A DNA stretch of 64,000 nt from positions 1,180,860-1,244,859 of the forward strand of contig NZ_LMJF01000001.1 in assembly GCF_001429785.1 (NCBI RefSeq). The letters run 5' to 3'. Under the pieces are notes generated by a model. That model was not told where the DNA came from, searched no databases, and saw nothing but the letters and a program-made list of their open reading frames with translations. The first letter of the stretch is position 1. Every line of letters begins with the position of its first letter. Origin of the DNA: Lysobacter sp. Root916 (GTDB lineage Bacteria > Pseudomonadota > Gammaproteobacteria > Xanthomonadales > Xanthomonadaceae). Positions 17,567 through 28,385 of this stretch are shown here, piece after piece. A program made the position numbers and the translations under genes.

Positions 17567-18142
17567 TCACGCCGTGGCGCGATCCTTACGACCCAGCCAC
17601 CAGGCCATCGCCGCACCGGCCAGCAACCAGCCGATCAACTGTTCGGCCAAAGCGGCGAGCGTGAAGTCGATCGGGAACAGGTACCAGTTCCAGTACGGCA
17701 CGCTAAGCGCGAACCAGGCGAACAGCGCCATCGCGCCGGCGATCAGCACGCGTCGGCCGAAGCTGCGCGCGGCCAGCGCCATCACCCAGGCCGCCAGCAT
17801 CGCACCCAGCAGGCAGCTTACGAACTGTTTGCCCAGATTCGGGCCCATGCTGGAAATCGCCGGATTGCCAGCGGGCTGATAGATCACGAAGGCATAGGCT
17901 TTGCCCTGGTTCTCGGCGATGAAGCTCTGCCTCGCCGCTTCGTCGCTCCACTTCTCCGGCGCCATGCTCGGATACGTGTACACGCCCTCGCCCGCCGCCG
18001 ACTGGCTAAGCGCGCTCAGCACCGCATCCTGCTGAGCCGGCAGCTTCATGCCGGCTTCGCCGATCGGCAGCGCCATGTGCGCGACCGCGCCCCAGATGAA
18101 CATCACGATCGCGCCGATCAGGCCCGTAATCGCTATCCGCAT
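17567..18142 (-). CDS. Hypothetical inner-membrane protein
   Basis: 191 residues from the ATG at 18142. There is an N-terminal membrane segment (ITGLIGAIVMFIWGAVAHM), a periplasmic region of about 80 residues with AAGEGVYTYPSM and EKWSDEAARQ, then three more membrane segments, and a short basic C-terminus. The conserved start GAIVMFIWGAVAHMALPIGEAG is common in proteobacterial proteins of unknown role. It is monocistronic. Confidence 0.65.
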   Translation of the reverse strand: MRIAITGLIGAIVMFIWGAVAHMALPIGEAGMKLPAQQDAVLSALSQSAAGEGVYTYPSMAPEKWSDEAARQSFIAENQGKAYAFVIYQPAGNPAISSMGPNLGKQFVSCLLGAMLAAWVMALAARSFGRRVLIAGAMALFAWFALSVPYWNWYLFPIDFTLAALAEQLIGWLLAGAAMAWWLGRKDRATA

Positions 18143-18960
18143 AGTCGTTCTCCCCGCAACGTAGGTGGGTTCCCCCGAACCCGCGATAGCGAGCTTGCGC
18201 TCAGTCGCGATGGCCGACAACTCCCACGCGGGTGTTGCGCCGCAACGTCGAACGGTGCGCATAGCGGCCGCGTCGCAACCCGCGCATGCGCTCAGAACGA
18301 GCGTGGCACCTGCGGTCAGAATTGCATCGGGAGTATCGCGGCTCACTCCGATAGCCAGGGCCAGGCACAAGAAATCCGCCGCTGTGTTGTCGTTGCCGGC
18401 GCTTGCGCGGCCGCGCCAGTCGACGGTGCCGTTGCAGGAACTGTCGATCGCGCTCGCGCTGTGGTCGTCGTTTCCGTGGCGGCGTGACGCCTGGCCGCGA
18501 AAACGAGATGGAGAATCATCGCTATGGCCAACAGGCGCGCATGCTTGTCTCCTTCGGTACCAGCGGATGCCAGGGGGCGGACGCGATGCGCCACTACGCG
18601 CAATCGCGGTCTCCTGATCGACTTAGCCAAGCCGATCTGCCTTGGCAGATATCGCTCTCTTAAAGGCGCACTGCATACACAAAAATTGCGCAATCCCTTA
18701 TCGAAGCTAGAGAGTGCGAAAAGGTTGCATCGCTGCAACATCGCCTGAGTCGTCCGAGGCCAACTCGTGGGCGCCGAGCCGCGCCAGATGCTTGATCGTC
18801 AAGGGATAGGCCACCCAGGCCCAATCATTCGACCAGACGTTTCAGTAGCGAAACAGTGTCTAATTTCCGGTCGATGGAATGGCTTAATTTACTATTAATT
18901 TCAGATACTTATATAAAGTAATTGAAGTGACCCCGCAGTTGCGCTTGCGATACTCCACTG
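18143..18960. other. Long intergenic region, no supported gene
   Basis: 818 bp between the membrane-protein gene and crcB. Several shadow frames are open on both strands but none has a coding look. The right end (about 18840-18950) is clearly AT-rich against the surroundings. A remnant gene or an undetected RNA cannot be ruled out. Confidence 0.4.
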
Positions 18961-19347
18961 CTAGCCCACCCCACTCCAGCCGCGCACGCTGGCGATCCCC
19001 AAGGCCGTCATCGCCAGCGAACCGAATAAGTGCAGTGCCGCAGTCGCCAGCGCCCAGCCGTACTGCTGGCGCAGCAGTTGCTGGACGACCTCGGCCGAGA
19101 AGGTCGAGAACGTGGTCAAGCCGCCCAGCAATCCGGTGATCGCGAACAAACGCCACTCCGGCGCGATCGAGGCATGCGCATCGAACCAGGCCACCGCCAG
19201 GCCCACGCCGTAGCCGCCGATCAGATTGGCCGCGAGCGTACCCAGCGGCAGACTCGCGGCCAGCGGGTTGAGCCACAGCGACAGGCCCCAGCGTGCCCAG
19301 GCGCCGAGCGCGGCGCCCACACCGATGGCGAGGAAGGCATAAGGCAT
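18961..19347 (-). CDS. crcB: Fluoride exporter CrcB/Fluc
   Basis: 128 residues with four membrane segments. GALGAWARWGLSLWL (13-27), GTLAANLIGGYGVGLA with the conserved Asn, and GLLGGLTTFSTFSAEV (the TTFSTFS motif that lines the fluoride path) identify the family. Fluc works as a dual-topology dimer that exports fluoride from the cytosol. It lies 26 bp downstream of rarA on the same strand, as in related Xanthomonadaceae. No fluoride riboswitch could be recognised ahead of it. Confidence 0.9.
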   Translation of the reverse strand: MPYAFLAIGVGAALGAWARWGLSLWLNPLAASLPLGTLAANLIGGYGVGLAVAWFDAHASIAPEWRLFAITGLLGGLTTFSTFSAEVVQQLLRQQYGWALATAALHLFGSLAMTALGIASVRGWSGVG

Positions 19348-19373
19348 CGCGTGGTTCTCCGTGCGGCGCGGGC

Positions 19374-20732
19374 TCAGTCGTCGCCGCGCGCCTTGGCGCG
19401 CGCCGAGCGCAGGCGGTCGAGTTTGTCCTTGAGCTTGATCTCCAGCCCGCGTTCGACCGGCTGGTAATAGACGCGCTCGCCCATCTCGTCGGGAAATCCG
19501 GTTTGATCCAGCGCGATCCCGCCTTCGGCGTCGTGATCGTACTGATAGCCCTGGGCGTAGCCGAGCTGCTTCATCAGCTTGGTCGGCGCGTTGCGCAGAT
19601 GCAGAGGCACGGCCTGGGTGCCGTATTGGGCGACGTCGCTGCGGGCCGCATTGTAGGCCGCGTAGGCCGCATTGGATTTGGCGGTGCTGGCCAGATAGAT
19701 CGCCAGTTGCGCGAACGCCAGCTCGCCTTCGGGGCTGCCGAGGCGGTCGTAGGTGTCCCAGGCTTCCAGCGCCATCTGCAAGGCGCGCGGATCGGCCAGA
19801 CCGATGTCCTCGACGGCCATCCGGGTCAGCCGGCGCGCCAGGTAGGCCGGATCGCAGCCGCCGTCGAGCATGCGCGCCAGCCAGTACAGCGCGGCGTCGG
19901 GATTGGAGCTGCGCACGGATTTATGCAGCGCCGAGATCTGGTCGTAGAACTGCTCGCCGCCCTTGTCGAAGCGGCGGGTGCGATCGGCCAGCACCTGGGC
20001 CAGGCTGGCCTCGGTGATGCGGCCGCCCTCGTCGGCCGCCAGTTCGGCGGCGATCTCCAGCAGGGTCAGGCCACGACGCACGTCGCCGTCGGCGGCGCCG
20101 GCGATCTGCAGCAGCAAGTCGTCGTCCACCGCGATGCCCTGCGCGCCCAGGCCGCGTTCCTCGTCGCTGAGCGCATGCCGCAGCGCCAGCGCGATGTCGT
20201 CGGCCGACACCGCCTCCATCACATGCACGCGGCAACGCGAGAGCAGCGCCGAGTTGAGTTCGAACGAGGGGTTCTCGGTGGTCGCGCCAACGAACAGGAT
20301 GGTGCCGCGCTCGATGTGCGGCAGGAACGCATCCTGCTGGGCCTTGTTGAAACGATGGACCTCGTCGACGAACAACACCGTGCGCCGGCCCTCGGCGAAA
20401 CGGTGCGCGGCTTCGGCCAGCACTTGGCGGACCTCGGGCAGGCCGGACAGCACCGCCGAGATCGCGCGGAACTCGGCGTCGGAATAACGCGCCAGCAACA
20501 GCGCCAGGGTGGTCTTGCCGCAGCCCGGCGGCCCCCACAGGATCATCGAATGCACGTGCCCGGATTCGACCGCGCGCCGCAGCGCGGTGCCGGGCGCGAC
20601 CAGGCGGCGCTGGCCGACCATGTCGTCCAGGCTGCGCGGGCGCATGCGTTCGGCCAGCGGGCGCAGGCCCTCGCGGTCGACGCTGAGCAGGTCGGGTTCG
20701 TCCTCGGAACGGCGGGAAGTTCGGCGGGCCAC
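19374..20732 (-). CDS. rarA: Replication-associated recombination protein A (AAA+ ATPase)
   Basis: 452 residues. The AAA+ core has Walker A GPPGCGKT at 67-74, Walker B VLFVDEVHRFN, and sensor text GATTENPSFELN. The C-terminal tetramerisation part has LYWLARMLDGGCDPAYLARRL and YAQGYQYDHD. RarA/MgsA acts at stalled replication forks with SSB. The start is a GTG at 20732. It is followed by crcB in what looks like a two-gene operon. Confidence 0.95.
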   Translation of the reverse strand: MARRTSRRSEDEPDLLSVDREGLRPLAERMRPRSLDDMVGQRRLVAPGTALRRAVESGHVHSMILWGPPGCGKTTLALLLARYSDAEFRAISAVLSGLPEVRQVLAEAAHRFAEGRRTVLFVDEVHRFNKAQQDAFLPHIERGTILFVGATTENPSFELNSALLSRCRVHVMEAVSADDIALALRHALSDEERGLGAQGIAVDDDLLLQIAGAADGDVRRGLTLLEIAAELAADEGGRITEASLAQVLADRTRRFDKGGEQFYDQISALHKSVRSSNPDAALYWLARMLDGGCDPAYLARRLTRMAVEDIGLADPRALQMALEAWDTYDRLGSPEGELAFAQLAIYLASTAKSNAAYAAYNAARSDVAQYGTQAVPLHLRNAPTKLMKQLGYAQGYQYDHDAEGGIALDQTGFPDEMGERVYYQPVERGLEIKLKDKLDRLRSARAKARGDD

Positions 20733-20936
20733 GTGGGGGTCGGTCGCTTACGGCGGTGTCGACCGACACGATAGCAAGTTCGTGCGCACGCGGCGCCGCG
20801 ACCGACGCCAAGACCTTGATCCGCAAGGCCTTGACCGGCATCGCTCACAGGCGCGGCCTGCGCGCGTTGGCATTACCGGGCCGGCAACCGCGCCGCCCGG
20901 CGCGTCCACGCGCCCACTCGGACCGGACTGCGTTCA

Positions 20937-21464
20937 ATGGCCAATTTCGATCTGTACTTGCCGCAACTGCTGATCTTCGAAGGCGGCTATGTCGACGACC
21001 CCCACGACCCCGGCGGCGCGACCAACAAGGGCATCACCCTGCGTACGTTCCAAAGCCATGCCGGGCGGCTGTTGAACCTGGCCCCCACCTTGGCCAATTT
21101 GCAGGCGCTCACCGACCAGCAGGCCGCCGCGCTCTACCGCGCCCTGTACTGGGACGCGCTGCAGTGCGATCAGATCCAGTTGCAGTGCCTGGCCGAGGAT
21201 CTGTTCGACTTCTACGTCAATGCCGGCGTGCATGCGATCTTCCTGATCCAGCGCCTGCTCGGCGCACCGGTGGCGGTGGACGGCGTGTTCGGCCACGACA
21301 CCCTGGCGGCGTTGGAAGCCGCGGAGCAACGCACCCTGTACGCGCGCTACCGCCAGGGCCGCATCGACTACTACCGCCTGCTGGCGACGCAGCATCCGGT
21401 GCTGGCGCGCTTCCTCGCCGGCTGGCTGCGCCGCGCGCAATGGTTCCCGGTCAACGCGCCATGA
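20937..21464 (+). CDS. GH108-type lysozyme/muramidase
   Basis: 175 residues with no signal peptide. The opening FEGGYVDDPHDPGGATNKGIT (Glu15) is the catalytic block of family GH108. The C-terminal part ends with the helical PG_binding_3-like region (LLGAPVAVDGVFGHDTLAALEA). Such enzymes cleave peptidoglycan and are common in phage lysis cassettes and as stand-alone housekeeping copies. No phage genes are near. Export would need a holin or another route. Confidence 0.8.
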   Translation: MANFDLYLPQLLIFEGGYVDDPHDPGGATNKGITLRTFQSHAGRLLNLAPTLANLQALTDQQAAALYRALYWDALQCDQIQLQCLAEDLFDFYVNAGVHAIFLIQRLLGAPVAVDGVFGHDTLAALEAAEQRTLYARYRQGRIDYYRLLATQHPVLARFLAGWLRRAQWFPVNAP

Positions 21465-21570
21465 GCGATCCGTGAGCCGGTCCGGGGCCATCGTGTACGC
21501 GCGCATCCGCGCAGCCGAGGCGGCCGCGCGCGACAATGCCGACGATGCTGAGCCGCGAACGGACCTGCGA

Positions 21571-22053
21571 ATGAACACCCCTGCCCTGCGCACCTGGCGG
21601 CCCGACGACCGCCACGCCGTGCTGGCCCTGCTGGAGGAAACCTTCCAGCACACTTGGCAGCCGCAGCTCAGCGCGGCCGCGATCGAGGCCTACCGCCGCG
21701 ATCGCGTCGCCGAGCGTTATGTCGATGCGCAAGGCGCGCATTTCCTGATCGCCGAATGCGAGGGCCGCATCGCCGGCTTCGTGCATCACGAGGCGGGATT
21801 CGTGCAAGCCCTGCACGTGACGCAACGCTATCGCCGACGCGGAATCGCGCGCCGCTTGATGGCCGCCGCCGAAGCACAGATGCGCGCGCAAGGCCTCGCA
21901 CTGGCGAGCCTGGAGACCGACACCTTCAACGCCGAGAGCCAGGCGCTGTACCTGGCCCTGGGCTACCGCGAGGTCGCGCGCTATCCCGATCTGGAATGGA
22001 ACAGCGGGCTCACCACGATTCGCTACGAGAAGGCGCTGACGCAGCCCTCGTAA
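21571..22053 (+). CDS. GNAT acetyltransferase
   Basis: 160 residues from the ATG at 21571 (the frame opens at 21472). The acetyl-CoA binding loop is VTQRYRRRGIARRLMAAAEAQM at about 87-108, and LALGYREV near the C-terminus matches motif B. The acceptor is unknown; it may be a small molecule or a protein N-terminus. Confidence 0.8.
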   Translation: MNTPALRTWRPDDRHAVLALLEETFQHTWQPQLSAAAIEAYRRDRVAERYVDAQGAHFLIAECEGRIAGFVHHEAGFVQALHVTQRYRRRGIARRLMAAAEAQMRAQGLALASLETDTFNAESQALYLALGYREVARYPDLEWNSGLTTIRYEKALTQPS

Positions 22054-22108
22054 CGACGCAGCCAGCGCGCATGCGGCAGCGCGGACGCTGCCACGAATCT
22101 CGCCGGGC

Positions 22109-22756
22109 TCAGCGCTCGCCGATCACATCGGTGCCGGCGGGCGGCACGAACTTGAACTTGCCGGCGGCGAAGCCAGGGTTGCGCTTCCAGCCGCTGAACA
22201 CGACCTCGGTGCGCTGGCCCAGGCTGTCGACCACCTGCATGCGGGCCAGGCCGTTGCCGTCGAAGCCAAGCTTGGCGGTGCGGAAGTTGGCCTCGGCGTT
22301 GCCCTTGGGCGCCAGCGACAGCCAGTTCAGGCCGTCGGCCTTGCCGGCGTCCTTGACCACGAACTGCGCGTCCAGCTTGGCCGGATCGATCAGCGCAGAC
22401 AGCGGGCTGTTCTGCTCTTCGGCGCCCTGCGGACGCACGGTGACCTGCTGCAGATCCGGATCGTGCACCCAGACCTTCTTGCCGTCGGCCACGATCAGCT
22501 GCGGGTACGGCTTCACGTACTCCCAGCGGAACAGGCGCGGCGCGGACAGCGCGAGGTTGCCGCTGGAGGCTTCCTTGCGCTTGCCGTTGGCGTCGAACAC
22601 CTGCTGGGTGAACTGCCCTTCCAGGCCCTTGAGGCCGCGGGTGAAGCTGTTGAGATCGTCGCGCGCGGCGGCGACGGCGCTGCCGGCGAACAGCGCCGCG
22701 GCGATCAGAACGATGCGCGCAGCATGGCGGGCGGTGGGAAGGACGGACAGGCTCAT
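22109..22756 (-). CDS. lolA: Outer-membrane lipoprotein carrier protein LolA
   Basis: 215 residues with a signal peptide ending VAAA. LNSFTRGLKGLEGQFTQQVFDANGK and FRWEYVKPYPQLIVADGKKVWVHDPDLQQVTVRP are the conserved LolA strands. The periplasmic carrier takes lipoproteins from LolCDE and hands them to LolB. It is downstream of ftsK on the same strand with one secreted-protein gene in between; in related bacteria lolA directly follows ftsK. Confidence 0.95.
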   Translation of the reverse strand: MSLSVLPTARHAARIVLIAAALFAGSAVAAARDDLNSFTRGLKGLEGQFTQQVFDANGKRKEASSGNLALSAPRLFRWEYVKPYPQLIVADGKKVWVHDPDLQQVTVRPQGAEEQNSPLSALIDPAKLDAQFVVKDAGKADGLNWLSLAPKGNAEANFRTAKLGFDGNGLARMQVVDSLGQRTEVVFSGWKRNPGFAAGKFKFVPPAGTDVIGER

Positions 22757-22906
22757 GCGATCGATCGCTCCGGAAAGACGTGCTGCGGCGAGTCTGCCGC
22801 GAGCAAACTGAATAGGTGCTGCGCAATGCGCCAGTATCGCGCGAAAGCGCGGGCGACGTTCAGTCGCGCGATGGCGGCGTGAGCGCCGCCGCGCGTCGGC
22901 GACCGC

Positions 22907-23770
22907 TCAGAAGCCGCGCAGCGCGCTGCGCTTGATTTCCGATTCGATCTGGCGATGCGGCGAGTTGTCCACGCCCGGCGCGGCCTGCAGGCCGACGCTG
23001 GGGAGTTCGTTCTCCAGGTGCTCGCAGCGCCCGGACTCGTCGCAGGAATAGACCTGCGGCGCCGCCGCCACCACGCTGGCGTCGCCGTCGCTGCCGACGG
23101 TCACGTAGGCGCCGCCGGCGCGCGGCGCGCGCACTTCGGTCTCGGCGCGGGCGACGGCCGCGGTCGCAACCGAGGCCCGCTCGGGCCCGGCGGCGGTGGC
23201 GGCGGCGATGGACGGCTCGTCCGCACTCAAGGGCGCGATCTCGAGCGCGGCGGCGTCGACGGGGGCCGCCAAGGTGATCGCGGGCGCGCCGCGCTTCGGC
23301 GCTGCGGCGGTCGGCATCGTGGCTGCGGGCAAGGCAGCCCCCGCGGCCGGAACGACCGGTGTCCGCGCGATCGTCGCGACCTCGACGCCGGCAAGCGCAG
23401 CCGGTGCGGTCGCCGCATCGGCGGGCGCGGCTTGCGATACGGGCGGCACGGGAGCCAGCGTTGCCACGGCAGGCGGCGGTGCCGGCGCAATCGCAACGCT
23501 TTGCGCTGCGACACGCGGCGCGGGCCTGGCGACCGTGGGGGGTTCGGGGACGGGAACCACCTCTCGCGCGGCCCCGGCTGCTTGCGGCGTCCGCGCCTTC
23601 GGCGCCGGCGACTGCGGCAGGCGTTTGGCCGGATCCTGATCCAGCAACGAAGGCGTCCCGCGCCAGCGCACCCATTCCTGGGCCAGCGCCGGCGGCGAAA
23701 CGCAGACGATCATCCAGAACGCCGCGATCGCGACGCCCGTCCTGCTCGAATTCCAGGCCATGGCGGCCAT
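22907..23770 (-). CDS. Hypothetical secreted Ala/Pro-rich protein
   Basis: 287 residues. A signal peptide (ends PALAQ) is followed by EWVRWRGTPSLLDQDP and then about 200 residues of low-complexity Ala-Pro-Val sequence. The C-terminal part has VYSCDESGRCEHLENELPSVG. I recognise no family. The unfolded middle would let it span the periplasm. It is inserted between ftsK and lolA, which are usually adjacent. Met at 23761 is an alternative start. Confidence 0.6.
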   Translation of the reverse strand: MAAMAWNSSRTGVAIAAFWMIVCVSPPALAQEWVRWRGTPSLLDQDPAKRLPQSPAPKARTPQAAGAAREVVPVPEPPTVARPAPRVAAQSVAIAPAPPPAVATLAPVPPVSQAAPADAATAPAALAGVEVATIARTPVVPAAGAALPAATMPTAAAPKRGAPAITLAAPVDAAALEIAPLSADEPSIAAATAAGPERASVATAAVARAETEVRAPRAGGAYVTVGSDGDASVVAAAPQVYSCDESGRCEHLENELPSVGLQAAPGVDNSPHRQIESEIKRSALRGF

Positions 23771-23888
23771 CCCCCGAGTCCGAACCGCGTAATCCCCCCC
23801 TGCGGTCCAGCTTAGGGCGTCGTTGTGACAGCCGCCAGTCCGGCGCCCGCCGCCCGTCGGCGCCCGGCCCGGTTCCGGCGGCGCGGCC

Positions 23889-26246
23889 CTATTTCGGCGG
23901 CGGCGGCGCCAGCACGCTGCGGTCGCCGTTGTGCTCGGGGGCGGTGACGATGCCGGCCGCCTCCATCGCCTCGATCAGGCGCGCGGCGCGGTTGTAGCCG
24001 ATCTTGAGCCGGCGCTGCACGCCGGAGATCGAGGCACGGCGGGTCTCGGTGACGATGCGCACGGCCTCGTCGTAGAGCGGATCGGACTCGTCGCCGCCGC
24101 CACCGCTCTCCGGCAGCCCGGTGGCGCCGACTACGATGCCGTCGCCCAGGGTCTGGACCTCGTCCAGCACGCCTTCGATGTAGTCCGGCCCACCGCCGAC
24201 CTGCTTGAGGTGCTCGACCACGCGGTGCACTTCCTCGTCGGAGACGAAGGCGCCGTGCACGCGCTCGGGCATGGCCGTGCCCGGCGGCAGATAGAGCATG
24301 TCGCCGTGGCCCAGCAGGGTCTCGGCGCCGGACTGGTCCAGGATGGTGCGCGAGTCGATCTTGCTGGAGACCTGGAAGGCGATGCGGGTCGGAATATTGG
24401 CCTTGATCAGGCCGGTGATGACGTCCACCGACGGACGCTGGGTGGCCAGGATCAAATGGATGCCGGCCGCGCGCGCCTTCTGCGCCAGGCGCGCGATCAG
24501 CTCTTCGACCTTCTTGCCGACGATCATCATCATGTCGGCGAATTCGTCGATGAAGATCACGATGAAGGGCAGCGTCTCCAAGGGACGCGGCGCCTCGCCG
24601 AGCTCGGCATTGGGTTTGAACAGCGGGTCCATCATCGGCTGGCCCGCTTCCTCGGCGTCGCGGACCTTCTTGTTGAAGCCGGCCAGGTTGCGCACGCCGA
24701 CCATCGACATCAGCTTGTAGCGCCGCTCCATCTCGGCCACGCACCAGCGCAGGCCGTTGGCGGCTTCCTTCATGTCGGTCACCACCGGCGCCAGCAGGTG
24801 CGGGATGCCCTGGTAGACCGACAGCTCCAGCATCTTGGGGTCGATCATCAGCATCCGCAGTTCCTTCGCGGAGGCCTTGTACAACAGGCTCAGCACCATC
24901 GCGTTGACCGCGACCGACTTGCCCGAACCGGTGGTGCCGGCGACCAGCAGATGCGGCATGCGCGCCAGGTCGGCCACGGTCGGGCGGCCGGCGATGTCCT
25001 TGCCCAGCGCCAGGGTCAGCGGGCTACCGGACTTGTCGTATTCCTTGGAGCGCAGCAGCTCGGACAGGAAGATCATCTCGCGGGTGGTGTTCGGCGTTTC
25101 CAGGCCGATCACCGACTTGCCCGGGATCACGTCGACCACGCGCACCGACTTCACCGACAGACCGCGCGCGATGTCCTTGTCCAGCGAACTGATCTGGCTG
25201 ACCTTGATGCCGGCCGCGGGCTGCACTTCGAAACGGGTGATGACCGGACCCGGGTAGGCGCCGACCACCTGGGCGTCGATGCGGAAGTCCTTGAGCTTGA
25301 ACTCGATCTGCCGCGACAGCGTTTCCAGGGTCTCTTCGCTGTAGCCCTTGGGCTGCGGCTTGGGGTCGTCGAGCAGGGCCAGGGGCGGAATGCCGGTGCC
25401 GTCGCCGACGTGGAACAGCGGAATCTGCTGCTCGCGCTTGGCGCGCTCGCTCTTCTCCACCACCGGCGCCGGCGGCGGCTCGATGCGGACCTTCTCGCGC
25501 TTGGCGCGCAGCTCGGTGTCGACCTTGCGCGCTTCCTCGCGCTCTTCGCGGAAGGCGCGGGTCTGCTGCCATTCGGTGGCCTGCTGGCTGCCGCGCCGGA
25601 ACAGCTTGCTCAGGACCGGCCCCAGCGCCATCGCCCAGCCTCCGATCCTGTCCATCACCGCCAGCCAGGAAATCCCGGTGGCCAGGGTCAGCGAGACCAG
25701 CAGCAATGCGAGCAGGAACAGGTTGCCGCCGACCGGGCCGAAGCCGGAGTACAGCGAGCGCCCGACCAACTGGCCGAGGATGCCGCCGCTGCCGGCCGAG
25801 AAATCGGCGGCCGGGCCGAAGCGCAACTGCAGCAGGCCGGTGGCCGAGACCAGGAAGCCGACGATGCCGACCAGGCGCAGCGCCGGACCGAGGTCGGCGT
25901 CGCCATCGCCATCGCTGTCCATGCCGAACAGGGCGATCCAGGCGATCGCGCCCAGCATCAGCGGCAGCAGGAAGGCGACGTAGCCGCACAGGTACAACAG
26001 CACGTCGGCGGTCCAGGCACCGACGCGGCCGCCCAGGTTGTGCAGCGGCGCGGTGATCGAGCCCGAATGCGACCAGCCCGGATCCTCGGTCGAGAACGAC
26101 AGCAGGCTGGCCAGCAGGTACAACAACAGCGGCGCGATCAGAATCAGCGCGATATCGCGCACCAGCCGCTGCCGGCGCGGCGAAGGCGGCGCCTTTTCCT
26201 TGGCCGGAGCGGCCTTCTTGCGGCTTGCGGAGGGAGCTTGCGCCAC
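23889..26246 (-). CDS. ftsK: DNA translocase FtsK
   Basis: 785 residues from a GTG at 26246. Four to five membrane segments fill the first about 190 residues; a short linker is rich in Glu/Arg/Lys. The RecA-like motor has Walker A GTTGSGKS (about 435) and Walker [12 protein letters not shown]. The C-terminal gamma winged helix ([29 protein letters not shown]) reads KOPS-type polar sequences. FtsK pumps the chromosome ends through the septum and activates XerCD at dif. Confidence 0.96.
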   Translation of the reverse strand: MAQAPSASRKKAAPAKEKAPPSPRRQRLVRDIALILIAPLLLYLLASLLSFSTEDPGWSHSGSITAPLHNLGGRVGAWTADVLLYLCGYVAFLLPLMLGAIAWIALFGMDSDGDGDADLGPALRLVGIVGFLVSATGLLQLRFGPAADFSAGSGGILGQLVGRSLYSGFGPVGGNLFLLALLLVSLTLATGISWLAVMDRIGGWAMALGPVLSKLFRRGSQQATEWQQTRAFREEREEARKVDTELRAKREKVRIEPPPAPVVEKSERAKREQQIPLFHVGDGTGIPPLALLDDPKPQPKGYSEETLETLSRQIEFKLKDFRIDAQVVGAYPGPVITRFEVQPAAGIKVSQISSLDKDIARGLSVKSVRVVDVIPGKSVIGLETPNTTREMIFLSELLRSKEYDKSGSPLTLALGKDIAGRPTVADLARMPHLLVAGTTGSGKSVAVNAMVLSLLYKASAKELRMLMIDPKMLELSVYQGIPHLLAPVVTDMKEAANGLRWCVAEMERRYKLMSMVGVRNLAGFNKKVRDAEEAGQPMMDPLFKPNAELGEAPRPLETLPFIVIFIDEFADMMMIVGKKVEELIARLAQKARAAGIHLILATQRPSVDVITGLIKANIPTRIAFQVSSKIDSRTILDQSGAETLLGHGDMLYLPPGTAMPERVHGAFVSDEEVHRVVEHLKQVGGGPDYIEGVLDEVQTLGDGIVVGATGLPESGGGGDESDPLYDEAVRIVTETRRASISGVQRRLKIGYNRAARLIEAMEAAGIVTAPEHNGDRSVLAPPPPK

Positions 26247-27733
<1,487 letters not shown>

Positions 27734-27735
27734 GG

Positions 27736-27933
27736 GTGCGCGGCGCGCTCGCGGCGGCATCGCTGATGGTGGCGCTGGCGATCGCGCCCGCGGCGGCCGC
27801 GCGCGAGCAGGGCATGTTCTGCCTGGACCGAACCGAGCTGGCCGCCGAACGCAAGAACGCCAGCGGCCCGGCGCAGCAGTACATCTTCAGCCAGCCCGCC
27901 GGCATGGGCATTCCGTTCTCGATCAAGCGCTGA
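27736..27933 (+). CDS. Small secreted protein downstream of trxB
   Basis: 65 residues from a GTG at 27736, two bases after the trxB stop (a TTG at 27730 overlaps the stop). A signal peptide, RGALAAASLMVALAIAPAAA, is followed by a mature piece of about 42 residues with one Cys (REQGMFCLDRTELAAERK, AQQYIFSQPAGMGIPF). It ends in TGATG overlap style at 27933, where the GNAT gene begins, which supports translation as part of the operon. No family recognised. Confidence 0.55.
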   Translation: MRGALAAASLMVALAIAPAAAAREQGMFCLDRTELAAERKNASGPAQQYIFSQPAGMGIPFSIKR

Positions 27934-28385
27934 TGACCGCACCCGCCTCTTCGCTGCAGATCCGCGACGACCGCGACGGCCCCTGCTCGGAGCAGGACTT
28001 CGCGCGTATCCACGACTTCATCGGACAGTCCTACTGGGCCGCCGGCATTCCCGCCGACACCCTGCGTCGCGCGCTCGATCATTCGCTGTGCTATCGCGGC
28101 TATGTCGACGGCGAACTGGTCGCGTTCGCGCGCGCGGTCACCGACCAGGCCACCTTCGCCTACCTCGCCGACGTGTTCGTCCTGCCCGCCCATCGCGGCC
28201 GCGGCCACGCCCGCGCGCTGGTGGGCGCGCTGATGGACGACGCGCGCGTGCAAGGCCTGCGACGCTGGCACCTGGTCACCCGCGACATGCAACGCCTGTA
28301 CGCGGGGCTGGGTTTTCAAGCCTTGAGCCAGCCCGAGTACCACATGCAGCGTCACGATCCCGATGTCTACCGACGCGGCGACTGA
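27933..28385 (+). CDS. GNAT acetyltransferase
   Basis: 150 residues. The acetyl-CoA loop is LPAHRGRGHARALVGALMDDA (about 89-109), preceded by FAYLADVFV and followed by YAGLGFQALSQPEYHMQRH. The start codon overlaps the stop of the small secreted protein and the 3' end overlaps the next gene by 23 bp, so trxB to the FemAB-like gene form one transcription unit. Acceptor unknown. Confidence 0.8.
   Translation: MTAPASSLQIRDDRDGPCSEQDFARIHDFIGQSYWAAGIPADTLRRALDHSLCYRGYVDGELVAFARAVTDQATFAYLADVFVLPAHRGRGHARALVGALMDDARVQGLRRWHLVTRDMQRLYAGLGFQALSQPEYHMQRHDPDVYRRGD

Noticed and set aside
18143..18960. Coding gene in the 818-bp gap
   Set aside because: Open frames are short, change between strands and show no signal peptide, motif or ribosome site.
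19293..20774. 493-residue plus-strand frame
   Set aside because: Antisense shadow of rarA and of the end of crcB; the rarA frame has all AAA+ motifs.
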